From Clostridia bacterium (GTDB lineage: Bacteria; Bacillota; Clostridia; Oscillospirales; Butyricicoccaceae): a stretch of 16,853 nucleotides of DNA. A program made the position numbers and the translations under genes. The notes under the pieces are model-generated. The model had not been told where the DNA came from. It did not search any database and saw nothing but the letters and a program-made list of their open reading frames with translations. Within the stretch, counting starts at the first letter, position 1; each line of letters begins with the position of its first letter. Shown piece after piece: positions 1-8,200 of the stretch. The stretch covers positions 1 to 16,853 of the forward strand of contig CAAFJY010000016.1 of NCBI GenBank assembly GCA_900763355.1. The letters run 5' to 3'.

Positions 1-42
1 GACAACCGGAAAAGCGGAATAATATAATAAGAAAAACTTATT
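1..42 (+). promoter_or_regulatory. Promoter and LysR-type operator of the regulator gene
   Basis: A perfect sigma-A -10 box, TATAAT, lies at 23-28. The window opens with GACA (1-4), which would complete a TTGACA -35 with an 18-bp spacer if the two preceding, unseen bases are TT. An inverted repeat AATAAG-AAAAA-CTTATT at 26-42 overlaps the -10 box and predicted start site. It contains T28-N11-A40, the T-N11-A core of LysR-family boxes. Placement over the promoter fits autorepression, which is typical of the family. The -35 is inferred because the window cuts it. Confidence 0.6.
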
Positions 43-65
43 TTAGAGGAAAAGAGCGGGGCAAT

Positions 66-977
66 ATGAACCAAAATCAGCTGAAATACTTCGTGGCCGC
101 GGCGGAGAGTCAGAGCTTCACCAAGGCAGCCGAGCGCTATTACATTTCCCAGACTGCTGTCACACAGCAGATTCATCTGCTGGAGGAGACGCTGGGCTGC
201 ACTCTTTTTGACCGGGGGACCCGGCCGGTGACCCTCACCGGGGCGGGCAAGACCTTTTTGGTGGAGGCCAAGGCCATCTTGGAGCGGATGAGCCGGGCGG
301 TGGACCTGGTCCACGATGCCTCCCTGGGGATGGAGGGAAGCCTGCGGGTGGGGTATGTGTGCGGCTATGAGCGGTCGGACCTGTCGGTGTGGACCCAGCG
401 GTTCCATCGGGATAACCCCAACATTCTGGCAACTTTTTATCGCTGCTCCACCGATGTGCTGGCGGCGGGGGTGCTGGGGGATGAATATGACATCATCTTT
501 ACCTGGGACAGCACCAACCTGAGGCAGACAGCGGAGGTGGAGTTCCGGCCGGTGGAGCGGGCCCATCTGGTGGTGGCGCTCTATCCCCGCCATCCCCTGG
601 CACAGCGGCCCAGCCTGGGCCGGCGGGAGTTGGTGGGTGAAAGCATTCTCTATATGTCTCCCTCCGCCGCCAATGATTCCTATGGCGACGCCTTTTTCAT
701 GAATCTCTACCGCCAGGCGGGATACAAGCCCGACATCCGTTTTCGTTCCTCGGATGCAGAGAGCATTCTCATGATGGTGGCCTCGGAGGAGGGCATCTCC
801 ATCCTCCCGGACTATTTCACCACAAAGCTCTTCCAGGCCGACAACCTGTGCTTCGTCCCCCTCACGGGGGAGCACGAGGTGGAGGAGATCGCCGCTGTCT
901 GGAGGCGGGACAATCCAAACCCCGCTCTGGGCCGCTATCTCCGCACTCTGGAGCAGTGCGTCCCCGCCTTCCGGTAA
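66..977 (+). CDS. LysR-type transcriptional regulator
   Basis: This 303-residue protein has the family's usual length. An N-terminal winged helix-turn-helix spans about residues 3-60 (NQLKYFVAAAESQSFTKAAE, then SQTAVTQQIHLLEETLG and LFDRG), followed by a linker helix to about 85. A periplasmic-binding-protein-like effector domain begins at GSLRVGYV near residue 91 and runs to the end. Such proteins act as cytoplasmic tetramers that bind T-N11-A boxes and respond to a small ligand; the ligand cannot be read here. The start is supported by an AGAGGA/AAGAGCGGGG purine stretch 5-20 nt upstream. The gene lies 178 nt upstream of a same-strand MATE exporter, which is its most obvious candidate target besides itself, although the exporter has its own promoter. 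Confidence 0.93.
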   Translation: MNQNQLKYFVAAAESQSFTKAAERYYISQTAVTQQIHLLEETLGCTLFDRGTRPVTLTGAGKTFLVEAKAILERMSRAVDLVHDASLGMEGSLRVGYVCGYERSDLSVWTQRFHRDNPNILATFYRCSTDVLAAGVLGDEYDIIFTWDSTNLRQTAEVEFRPVERAHLVVALYPRHPLAQRPSLGRRELVGESILYMSPSAANDSYGDAFFMNLYRQAGYKPDIRFRSSDAESILMMVASEEGISILPDYFTTKLFQADNLCFVPLTGEHEVEEIAAVWRRDNPNPALGRYLRTLEQCVPAFR

Positions 978-1021
978 AAAACCCGGATTTTTCCCCGTGC
1001 GGCCCCTTTCCTCTGCAAAAA

Positions 1022-1044
1022 CGCCAAAAAAAGGCGGCGCTTTT
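1022..1044 (+). terminator. Weak terminator-like hairpin after the LysR gene
   Basis: CGCC (1022-1025), a seven-A loop and GGCG (1033-1036) are followed by GCGC and four Ts. The stem is only 4 bp, so termination would be inefficient, and read-through of the regulator transcript into the exporter gene is possible. Confidence 0.25.
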
Positions 1045-1070
1045 CCCGAAAAATTCGGTGTTCCGGACCA

Positions 1071-1099
1071 TTGTCTTTTTCCCGCCCTCTGCGTATAAT
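1071..1099 (+). promoter_or_regulatory. Promoter of the MATE exporter gene
   Basis: TTGTCT (1071-1076), a 17-bp spacer and a perfect TATAAT (1094-1099) form a strong sigma-A promoter, with transcription expected near 1106. The spacer ends in CCCTCTGCG (1085-1093), directly abutting the -10; the same 9-mer recurs twice around the MMPL promoter. A 13-bp dyad CCGAA-AAA-TTCGG lies just upstream at 1046-1058. Either element could be an operator. Confidence 0.75.
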
Positions 1100-1121
1100 A
1101 GCGGAAGATTTTTTGCGGGAT

Positions 1122-1142
1122 CGGGAGCGCTCTGTGCTCCCG
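1122..1142 (+). promoter_or_regulatory. Leader hairpin next to the MATE ribosome site
   Basis: CGGGAGC (1122-1128) pairs perfectly with GCTCCCG (1136-1142) around a 7-nt loop. The stem ends 2 nt before the AAAGGAG Shine-Dalgarno (1145-1151). In a leader of about 50 nt this could modulate ribosome access; a regulatory role is inferred. Confidence 0.4.
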
Positions 1143-1155
1143 GGAAAGGAGCGTT

Positions 1156-2526
1156 ATGACCAAGGATCTCACCGGGGGACACCCGCTGCGGGTGATCCTG
1201 CTGTTTTCCTTCCCCCTGGTGCTGGGGAATCTGTTCCAGCAGTTTTATGCCCTGGCAGACACCATCATTGTGGGGCGGTTCTGCGGGGTGAGCGCCCTGG
1301 CCTCGGTGGGGGCCACCAGCTCGGTGAACTATCTCATCCTGGGCTTTGTCATCGGGGCGTGCAACGGCTTTGCCATCCCCATCGCCCAACTGTTCGGGGC
1401 CCGGGATCTGCCCGGTCTGCGGAAGCATGTAGCCAACGCCGCGTGGCTCTGTCTCGGGGGCAGCGCGGTGCTGACGGCGGCGACGGTGGCCCTCACCCGG
1501 CCCCTGCTCACCCTGCTCCAGACGCCGGCGGACATCCTCGACGGGGCGGCCACCTATATCGGGTGGATCTTTGCGGGCATCCCCGCCATCTTCCTTTATA
1601 ATATGGTGGCGGCCATCATGCGGGCCCTGGGGGACAGCAAGACGCCGCTTTACTTCCTGGTGCTCACCAGCGCCCTGAACATCGGGCTGGACCTGCTTTT
1701 CATCATCCCGCTCAAGATGGGGGTCTTGGGCGCGGCCCTGGCCACCGATCTGTCCCAGGTCATCTCCGGGGTGGGGAGCTTCCTCTATCTGAAAAAGCAC
1801 TTTTCCGTCCTCCGGATGGAAAAGGAGGAGCGGGCCTTCAGCTCCCGGGCCTGCCGCCGCCTGCTGGGCATCGGCGCGCCCATGGGCCTCCAGTGCAGCA
1901 TCACCGCCATCGGGAGCGTCATCATGCAGTGGGCCGTCAATGTCCTGGGGAGCACGGCGGTGGCCGCCGTCACCGCCGCGGGCAAGACCATGAATCTTCT
2001 CACCGTCCCCCTGGAGAGCATCGGCACGGCCATGGCCACCTATGCCGGGCAGAACCTGGGGGCCTCCCGCCTGGACCGGGTGAAAACGGGGGTCCGCTGG
2101 GCCCTGGTCATCATCACGGTCTACAGCCTGGCGGCGGCGCTCATCCTCCATTTTGCCGATGTGGCCATCATGGGCCTCTTTCTGGACACGGCGGCCGAGA
2201 CCGGGATCGTAGCCATGGGGCGGCAGTATCTCTTCTGGAACAGCGTGTTCTTCATCCCCCTGGGGGCCCTCATCGTCTGGCGGTACAGCATCCAGGGCCT
2301 GGGCTATTCCACCCTGGCGATGATGGCCGGGGTGGCCGAGATGCTGGCCCGGACGGGGGTGGCCATCCTCCTGGTGCCCCGGCTGGGCTATTTCGGAGCC
2401 GAGCTTGCCAACCCCGCGGCGTGGATCGCCGCCTGCGTCTTCCTCTGGCCGGCCTTTTGCTGGACCCGCCGGCGGCTGGAGGGGCGGCTGGCGGAGGCCC
2501 GCCGCCGCCACGGGGAAGCGGCCTGA
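1156..2526 (+). CDS. MATE-family multidrug/toxin efflux transporter
   Basis: This 456-residue integral membrane protein has about 12 hydrophobic segments arranged as two homologous halves, the MATE layout. The N-terminal helix pattern (VILLFSFPLVLGNLFQQFYA followed by DTIIVGRFCGVSALASVGA) is characteristic of the DinF/NorM-like clostridial branch. MATE proteins sit in the cytoplasmic membrane and export cationic drugs, metabolites or toxins in exchange for Na+ or H+; the substrate cannot be inferred. A basic tail (TRRRLEGRLAEARRRH) ends the protein in the cytoplasm. AAAGGAG 4 nt upstream fixes the ATG start. The gene has its own promoter, and its neighbours are a LysR regulator upstream and an MMPL transporter downstream. 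It shares the CCCTCTGCG promoter element with the latter. Confidence 0.93.
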   Translation: MTKDLTGGHPLRVILLFSFPLVLGNLFQQFYALADTIIVGRFCGVSALASVGATSSVNYLILGFVIGACNGFAIPIAQLFGARDLPGLRKHVANAAWLCLGGSAVLTAATVALTRPLLTLLQTPADILDGAATYIGWIFAGIPAIFLYNMVAAIMRALGDSKTPLYFLVLTSALNIGLDLLFIIPLKMGVLGAALATDLSQVISGVGSFLYLKKHFSVLRMEKEERAFSSRACRRLLGIGAPMGLQCSITAIGSVIMQWAVNVLGSTAVAAVTAAGKTMNLLTVPLESIGTAMATYAGQNLGASRLDRVKTGVRWALVIITVYSLAAALILHFADVAIMGLFLDTAAETGIVAMGRQYLFWNSVFFIPLGALIVWRYSIQGLGYSTLAMMAGVAEMLARTGVAILLVPRLGYFGAELANPAAWIAACVFLWPAFCWTRRRLEGRLAEARRRHGEAA

Positions 2527-2543
2527 AGCATCTTTCCCATATC

Positions 2544-2574
2544 CGCCGGGGGCGGCTCCCGGCGCGGTGCTTTT
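2544..2574 (+). terminator. Terminator-like hairpin after the MATE gene
   Basis: CGCCGGG (2544-2550) pairs with CCCGGCG (2558-2564) around GGCGGCT. It is followed by CGGTGC and TTTT (2571-2574). The stem is good but the U-tract is short and delayed, so strength is uncertain. Confidence 0.4.
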
Positions 2575-2620
2575 CCGGGGGATATTCACAATTCGTTCGC
2601 AGCTTCTTCAAAGATGCACC

Positions 2621-2657
2621 TTGCACCCTCTGCGGAAAAGAGTTATAATTGTATAAT
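2621..2657 (+). promoter_or_regulatory. Promoter of the MMPL-GLUG operon with two tandem -10 boxes
   Basis: TTGCAC (2621-2626), a 17-bp spacer and TATAAT (2644-2649) make a near-consensus sigma-A promoter. A second perfect TATAAT follows at 2652-2657, which is 25 bp from this -35 and so would need another -35. Transcription from the first would begin near 2656. The roughly 85-nt leader holds GC-rich pairing segments (AATAC...GTATT, and GGGCCCCGGGCCC near 2689-2701). Confidence 0.75.
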
Positions 2658-2676
2658 TCGAATACTGCCCTCTGCG
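2626..2676 (+). repeat. Direct repeat CCCTCTGCG around the MMPL promoter (third copy at 1085-1093)
   Basis: Exact 9-mers lie at 2626-2634 (inside the -35/-10 spacer) and 2668-2676 (just past the start site). Their starts are 42 bp apart, about four helical turns. The same 9-mer sits in the spacer of the MATE promoter at 1085-1093. I saw no other exact copy in the window on either strand by eye. The position fits a repressor operator pair, but the binding protein is unknown. Confidence 0.5.
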
Positions 2677-2738
2677 AAGGGTATTTTCGGGCCCCGGGCC
2701 CGGCACGATCTTGTGAGAAAGGATGAGAGAGCAGCATT

Positions 2739-5210
2739 ATGAGCAGATCCGCACCTGCGGAGCAGGAAAACGACGTTTCCTTTCTGGAAAAGCTGTCGGC
2801 GATCATCGTTGACAAGCGGAACCTGATCTTTTTGGTCGTCATTATCCTGCTCATTTTTTCCGTGTTCTCCCGGAACTGGGTGGAGGTCGAAAGCGACCTG
2901 ACGGCCTATCTTCCGGATGATTCCCAGACCAAGCAGGCCCTCAACATCATGGAGGATCAATTCATCACCTATGGCACGGCGGACATCATGGTGGCCAACG
3001 TCACCCTGGACGAGGCCGCCCGTCTCCAGGACGTCATCGCCGGTGTCAAGGGGGTGCAGATGGTGGACTATGACGAGACCGAGGCCCATTATCACGATCT
3101 CTCGGCCCTCTATTCCGTCACCTTTGATGCCAGCGAGGACGATGACAGCTGCCTGACATCCCTCCAGGCGGTGAAGGACGCCCTGGCCCCCCGGGATCTC
3201 TTCGTCTCCACCGAGCTGGGCAACACCCAGCAGGAGACCATCGCCCGGGAGATCAACATCATCATGGTCTATGTGGCCATCGTCATCGTGCTGGTGCTGC
3301 TCTTCACCTCCGAGACCTATGGGGAGATCCCGGTGCTGATCCTCACCTTTGTGGTGGGACTGGTCATCAATCAGGGCACAAATTATATGCTGGGAAAGAT
3401 TTCCTTTATCTCCAACTCGGTGACCAGCATTTTGCAGCTGGCCCTGTCCATCGATTATGCCATCATCTTCTGCAACCGATTCAAGGAAGAGCACCGTCTG
3501 CTCCCCATCCGGGAGGCGGTCATCGCCGCCCTCAGCAAATCCATCCCGGAGATCGGCTCCAGCTGCCTGACCACCGTGGGCGGCTTGGTGGCCATGCTGT
3601 TCATGCAGTTCAAGCTGGGGCCCGATATGGCCATCTGCCTGATCAAATCCATCTTTTTCGCCATCCTGTCGGCGTTTATCGTCATGCCCGGGCTGCTGAT
3701 GCTTTTCGGCCCCATCATCGACAAAACGGCACACAAGAGCTTCATTCCCAAGATTCCCTTTGTTGGGAAATGGGATTATGCCACCCGGCATATTGTCCCG
3801 ATCCTCTTTGTAGGACTGGTGGTGCTGGGCTTCTTCACCTCCCAGAAATGCCCCTTTGCCTATGGCTACAGCTTGCTCTCGGCCCCCAAGACCAACGAGA
3901 CCCAGCTGGCCGAGCAGATGATCGCCGACAATTTTTCCACCACCAACATGGTGGCCCTGGTGGTCCCCACCGGGGACTATGACAAGGAGCGTGCCCTCCT
4001 CCAGGAGATCGAGAACTACGACCAGGTGGATTCCACCATGGGCCTCACCAATATCGAGGCCATGGACGGCTATATGCTGGCCGACAAGCTCACTCCCCGG
4101 CAGTTTTCCGAGCTGGCCGGGCTGGACTATGAGCTGGCGGAGGTGGTCTATGCCGCCTATGCCGCCGACCAGGAAAATTACGGCCAGCTGGCCGGGAGGC
4201 TGTCCACCTACCAGGTCCCCCTCATCGATATGCTCCTCTATGTCTGCGGCCAGATCGACGCGGGGGTGGTCACCCTCTCTGGAGACGCCGCCGACACTCT
4301 GGCCAAGGCCAAGACCCAGATGCTCAGCGCCAAAAACCAGCTCCAGGGCACCGATTTCAGCCGGATGCTCATCTATCTGAATCTCCCGGTGAGCGGCGAC
4401 GAGACCTATGCCTTCACCGACACCATCCTGGAGGTGGCCGACAAGTATTATCCCGACGGCCCCGTCTATCTGGCGGGCAACTCCACCAACGAATACGATT
4501 TTGAAAAATCCTTCGCCGTGGACAACACGGTGGTGAGCATCGTCTCGGTGCTCATCGTCCTGGTGGTGCTGCTGTTCACCTTTAATTCCGCGGGGATGCC
4601 CATTCTGCTCATTCTGGTCATCCAGGGGAGTATCTGGATCAACTTCTCGGTCCCCACCATCACGGGGAAATATCTCTTCTATCTGGCCTACCTCATCGTC
4701 AGCTCCATTCAGATGGGCGCGAATATCGACTATGCCATCGTCATCGCCGGGCGCTACCAGGAGCTCAAGGTCAAGATGCACCACCGGGATGCCATCGTGG
4801 AGACGCTGAACTTCGCCTTCCCCACCATCATCACCTCCGGGGCCATCATGTCCATCAGCGGCTTCCTCATCGGGAGCATGACCTCCGAGCCGGTCATCGC
4901 CGGTATCGGCGAGAGCCTGGGCCGCGGGACGGTCATTTCCATCATTCTGGTCATGTTCGTGCTGCCCCAGATCCTCCTCATCGGCAGCGGTGTGGTGGAT
5001 AAGACCTCCTTCTCGGTCCCGGCGCTGCCGGTGGGCGAACGTCGGGCCGCCAGCGGACGCATTCTGGTCAACGGGATGGTCCACGGCCGCATCAATGGGA
5101 CGGTTCACGGCGTCATCCGTGCGGCGGTGGACGGGGATGTGGATCTGTCCGTCCTCTCCGGTGCGGTGGAGGAAGAGGGAAAGGGGGATGTATCCCATGA
5201 AGAAGAATAA
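2739..5210 (+). CDS. MMPL/RND-family membrane transporter
   Basis: This 823-residue transporter has the two-fold RND plan. TM1 is at about 29-45, a large extracytoplasmic domain at 46-172, and TM2-6 at about 173-325. TM7 is near 352-368, a second large external domain spans 370-595, and TM8-12 lie at about 597-750. The paired Asp-Tyr signature used for proton coupling in the MMPL (HAE3-like) group is present in both halves: LSIDYAI at 236-242 and NIDYAIV at 662-668. These proteins export lipids, siderophores or hydrophobic compounds; no substrate is evident here. The soluble tail (about 755-823) is cytoplasmic, with an unusual repeated NG-x-VHG motif (residues 778-791) and an acidic end. A purine-rich AAAGGATGAGAGAG lies 8-20 nt upstream of the ATG. 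The stop overlaps the next gene's start by 14 nt, so the two are probably translationally coupled. Confidence 0.9.
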   Translation: MSRSAPAEQENDVSFLEKLSAIIVDKRNLIFLVVIILLIFSVFSRNWVEVESDLTAYLPDDSQTKQALNIMEDQFITYGTADIMVANVTLDEAARLQDVIAGVKGVQMVDYDETEAHYHDLSALYSVTFDASEDDDSCLTSLQAVKDALAPRDLFVSTELGNTQQETIAREINIIMVYVAIVIVLVLLFTSETYGEIPVLILTFVVGLVINQGTNYMLGKISFISNSVTSILQLALSIDYAIIFCNRFKEEHRLLPIREAVIAALSKSIPEIGSSCLTTVGGLVAMLFMQFKLGPDMAICLIKSIFFAILSAFIVMPGLLMLFGPIIDKTAHKSFIPKIPFVGKWDYATRHIVPILFVGLVVLGFFTSQKCPFAYGYSLLSAPKTNETQLAEQMIADNFSTTNMVALVVPTGDYDKERALLQEIENYDQVDSTMGLTNIEAMDGYMLADKLTPRQFSELAGLDYELAEVVYAAYAADQENYGQLAGRLSTYQVPLIDMLLYVCGQIDAGVVTLSGDAADTLAKAKTQMLSAKNQLQGTDFSRMLIYLNLPVSGDETYAFTDTILEVADKYYPDGPVYLAGNSTNEYDFEKSFAVDNTVVSIVSVLIVLVVLLFTFNSAGMPILLILVIQGSIWINFSVPTITGKYLFYLAYLIVSSIQMGANIDYAIVIAGRYQELKVKMHHRDAIVETLNFAFPTIITSGAIMSISGFLIGSMTSEPVIAGIGESLGRGTVISIILVMFVLPQILLIGSGVVDKTSFSVPALPVGERRAASGRILVNGMVHGRINGTVHGVIRAAVDGDVDLSVLSGAVEEEGKGDVSHEEE

Positions 5211-8200
5211 CAGCGGGCTCTGCCGGTCTCTCTCCGGGGTTCTGGCCGCTGTCACGGCCATGATGCTCCTATTCCCCGGCGTCACCATCTGGGCCGAGGA
5301 GGCGGGGAGCATCCACATCTCTTCGGCAGAGGATCTCATCGAGCTGGCCCAGTCCTGCACCCTGGACACCTGGTCCCGGGGCAAGACCGTCATCCTGGAC
5401 GGGGACATCGACCTGGGCGGCGCGGAATTTGCCCCCATCCCCACCTTTGGCGGGACCTTTGAGGGCAAGGGACATACCATTTTCGGGCTGGAGATCCGGG
5501 AGAGCGTCGCCCCGGCGGGGCTGTTCGCCGTCCTCCAGTCCAGCGGCAAGATCAACGCCCTCACCGTCCAAGGCACGGTGGCTCCCGAGGGGGACTGCCA
5601 GGCCGTGGGCGGCATCGTGGGTGAAAACTATGGCTGGGTGGTGGACTGTTCCTTCAGCGGGACGGTGTCCGGCACCCGCCAGGTGGGGGGCATCGCCGGG
5701 AAAAACGGCTCCGGCGGCGTCATCCGCACCTCCCGGAGCGGGGGCGCCATTTTTGGCGACGGCATGGTGGGCGGCATCGCCGGTTATAACCAGGGCCGGG
5801 TGGTCTCCTGCCAGAACGGGGCCTATGTGAACATCGAGAGCGCCGACCAGGCGCTGGATCTCAGCACTGTGGATGTGGATCTCACCCTGGATCTCAGCCG
5901 CCTTTCCCGGTCGGGGACGGCCAACGCCCCCACCGATGTGGGCGGCGTGGCAGGGTATTCCACCGGCTACATCCTCAACTGCACCAACCAGGCCGCCGTG
6001 GGCTATGAACACGTGGGCTATAACGTGGGCGGCATCGCCGGCCGCAGCAGCGGGCAGGTAGATCTGTGCACCAACAGCGGCAGCGTCTGCGGGCGCAAGG
6101 ACGTGGGCGGCATCATCGGGCAGATGGAGCCCTATATCCAGATGGAGCTCTCCCAGAGCTCCCTGTCCCAGCTCCAGACCCAGCTGAGCGAGCTTTCCGC
6201 CCTGGTGGACCAGGCGGCAGTCCATGCCGAGGGAAGCTCCAACGGCATTTCCTCCCGCTTAAATGAGCTCTCCGGCTATGTTTCCTCCGCCCAGAAGGAG
6301 GCGGAGAACATCCAGCTCAACGCTTCTGCCGGGGCGACCATTTCCGCCGGGGGCGTCACTCCCGGCTCGGGGACCATCACCGTCACCCCCGGGGATGACC
6401 CCACCCAGGGGGGCAGCGTGGACGTGAGCTATCTCCCCGGGACGGGGACGGTGAGCGGCTCGGCGGAGATCACAGCCGTGCCCGATTTCGGCGGGCTGAC
6501 CTCCTCGGTCAACGGCATCAACAGTCAGCTAACCATGCTCAACGGGGCTGTCAACGGCACGGTGGGCACCGTGTCCAGCGACATCCGCCAGATCAACGCA
6601 AAATTCAACGAGATCTCCAATACCGTCTCCGACGCCATCGCCGGGGCCGAGACCACCGTTTCCGACACCTCGGCGGTGGACGTGGACCAGATCACCCTGG
6701 GCAAGGCCGGGGCCTGCCAGAACAGCGGCTCGGTCTATGGCGACCTCAACGTGGGCGGCATCTCCGGGGCCATGGCCCTGGAATACCAGCTGGATCCCGA
6801 GGACGATGTCTCCTCCGGGACCGGCGGGCGGAAATATGAGTACAAGGCCGTGGTCCAGCTGTGCGTCAACACCGGGGAGATCACCGGCAAGCGCAGCTAT
6901 ACCGGCGGCATCGCCGGGAAGATGGATCTGGGCCTCATCACCGACTGCCAGAGCTATGGCCCCGTCACCTCGGAAAACGGGAGCTATGTGGGCGGCATCG
7001 CGGGGCTCACTGGCGCTTCCGTGCGCCGGAGCTATGCCAAATGCACCCTCAGCGGCAAAAAATATGTGGGCGGCATCGTGGGCAGCGGCGTCACCGAGAC
7101 GGTCTCCGGCGGCGGCAGCACCGTGGCGGGCTGCTATTCCCTGGTGGACATCACCGGGGTCAAGCAGTATTCGGGGGCTGTGGCCGGGCTGGATGCCGGG
7201 AGCTTCCTGGAGAATTATTATGTCAGTGACAGCCTGGCGGGCATCAACCGCCGGAGCGTTTCCGGCCAGGCCGAGCCCATCACCTTCGCCCAGCTCCAGT
7301 CCTCGGCGGGCATCCCGGAGCGGATGACCCAGTTCACCATCACCTTCGTGGCCGACGATCAGGTCCTGCTGAAGGAGAACTTCCATTACGGCGATTCCTT
7401 TGACGCCGGGCGCATCCCAGCGCTCCCGGACAAGGAGGGCTCCATCGCCCGCTGGGACCGCACCGACCTGACCGACCTGCATTTTGACACCGTGGTGACG
7501 GCGGTCTATACCGCCTTCACCCCCGGGGTGGCCGCCGAGCCCCTCCGGGAGGACGGCCGGGCCGTCTTCCTGGTGGGCGGGAACTTCCAGAGCGGCGACA
7601 GCCTGTCCGTCACGGCGGAGCCCCTCACCCCCAGCGCCTTCCGCATCAGCACCGGAGATCTGGGCAGCCGCATCCGCGCCTATCTCAGCGGCTTCGGACA
7701 GGAGGATTTTTCGCTCCTGCGGGCCAACTGGGAGGCGGTGGAGCAGTGGAGTCTCCTCCTCCCGGAGGACGGCCAGCGCAGTCATACCGTGCGCTATCTT
7801 CCCCCCGGCGGGGCCTCCGGCCGACTCCGCATTTATGCGGAGGAAAACGGCCATTGGCAGCGGCTGGACTGTGAGACAGTGGGCTCCTACCTGACCTTTA
7901 CCCTCCCGGGGACGGGGGCGCGTATTGCCGCCGTCTCCACCATCGCCGTGTGGTGGGCGTGGCTGCTGCTGGCCATCCTCATCCTGGCGGCCATTCTCAT
8001 CCCCATCATCCTGGGGCATCGCCGGATCCGCAAGCGCCGGGCCAAGCGCAAGGCCAAGGCGGCGGAAAACGCCTTTTCTCCGGCGGATTTCTCCCTGGGA
8101 GACGAAGCTGCCCCCCAGCCCGCGGCTGTGGGAGCAGCAAACGGGGAAAAGGGCGAAAATCTCCCCCTTTCCGGGGAAAATTCTCCCGAAAATACCGAAA

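Noticed and set aside
862..2589. 575-residue minus-strand frame opposite the MATE gene
   Set aside because: It is a shadow frame of low complexity; the plus strand encodes a clear multi-span transporter with promoter and Shine-Dalgarno.
4990..5196. Upstream extension of the giant GLUG frame to an ATG at 4990
   Set aside because: It overlaps the conserved MMPL coding region in another frame, encodes Arg/Trp/Pro-rich shadow sequence, and bypasses the proper Shine-Dalgarno and signal peptide beginning at 5197.
5605..7083. CRISPR-like or tandem repeat array
   Set aside because: The repeats are in-frame codons for the GLUG VGGI motif with irregular spacing and protein-coding context, not spacers between identical repeats.
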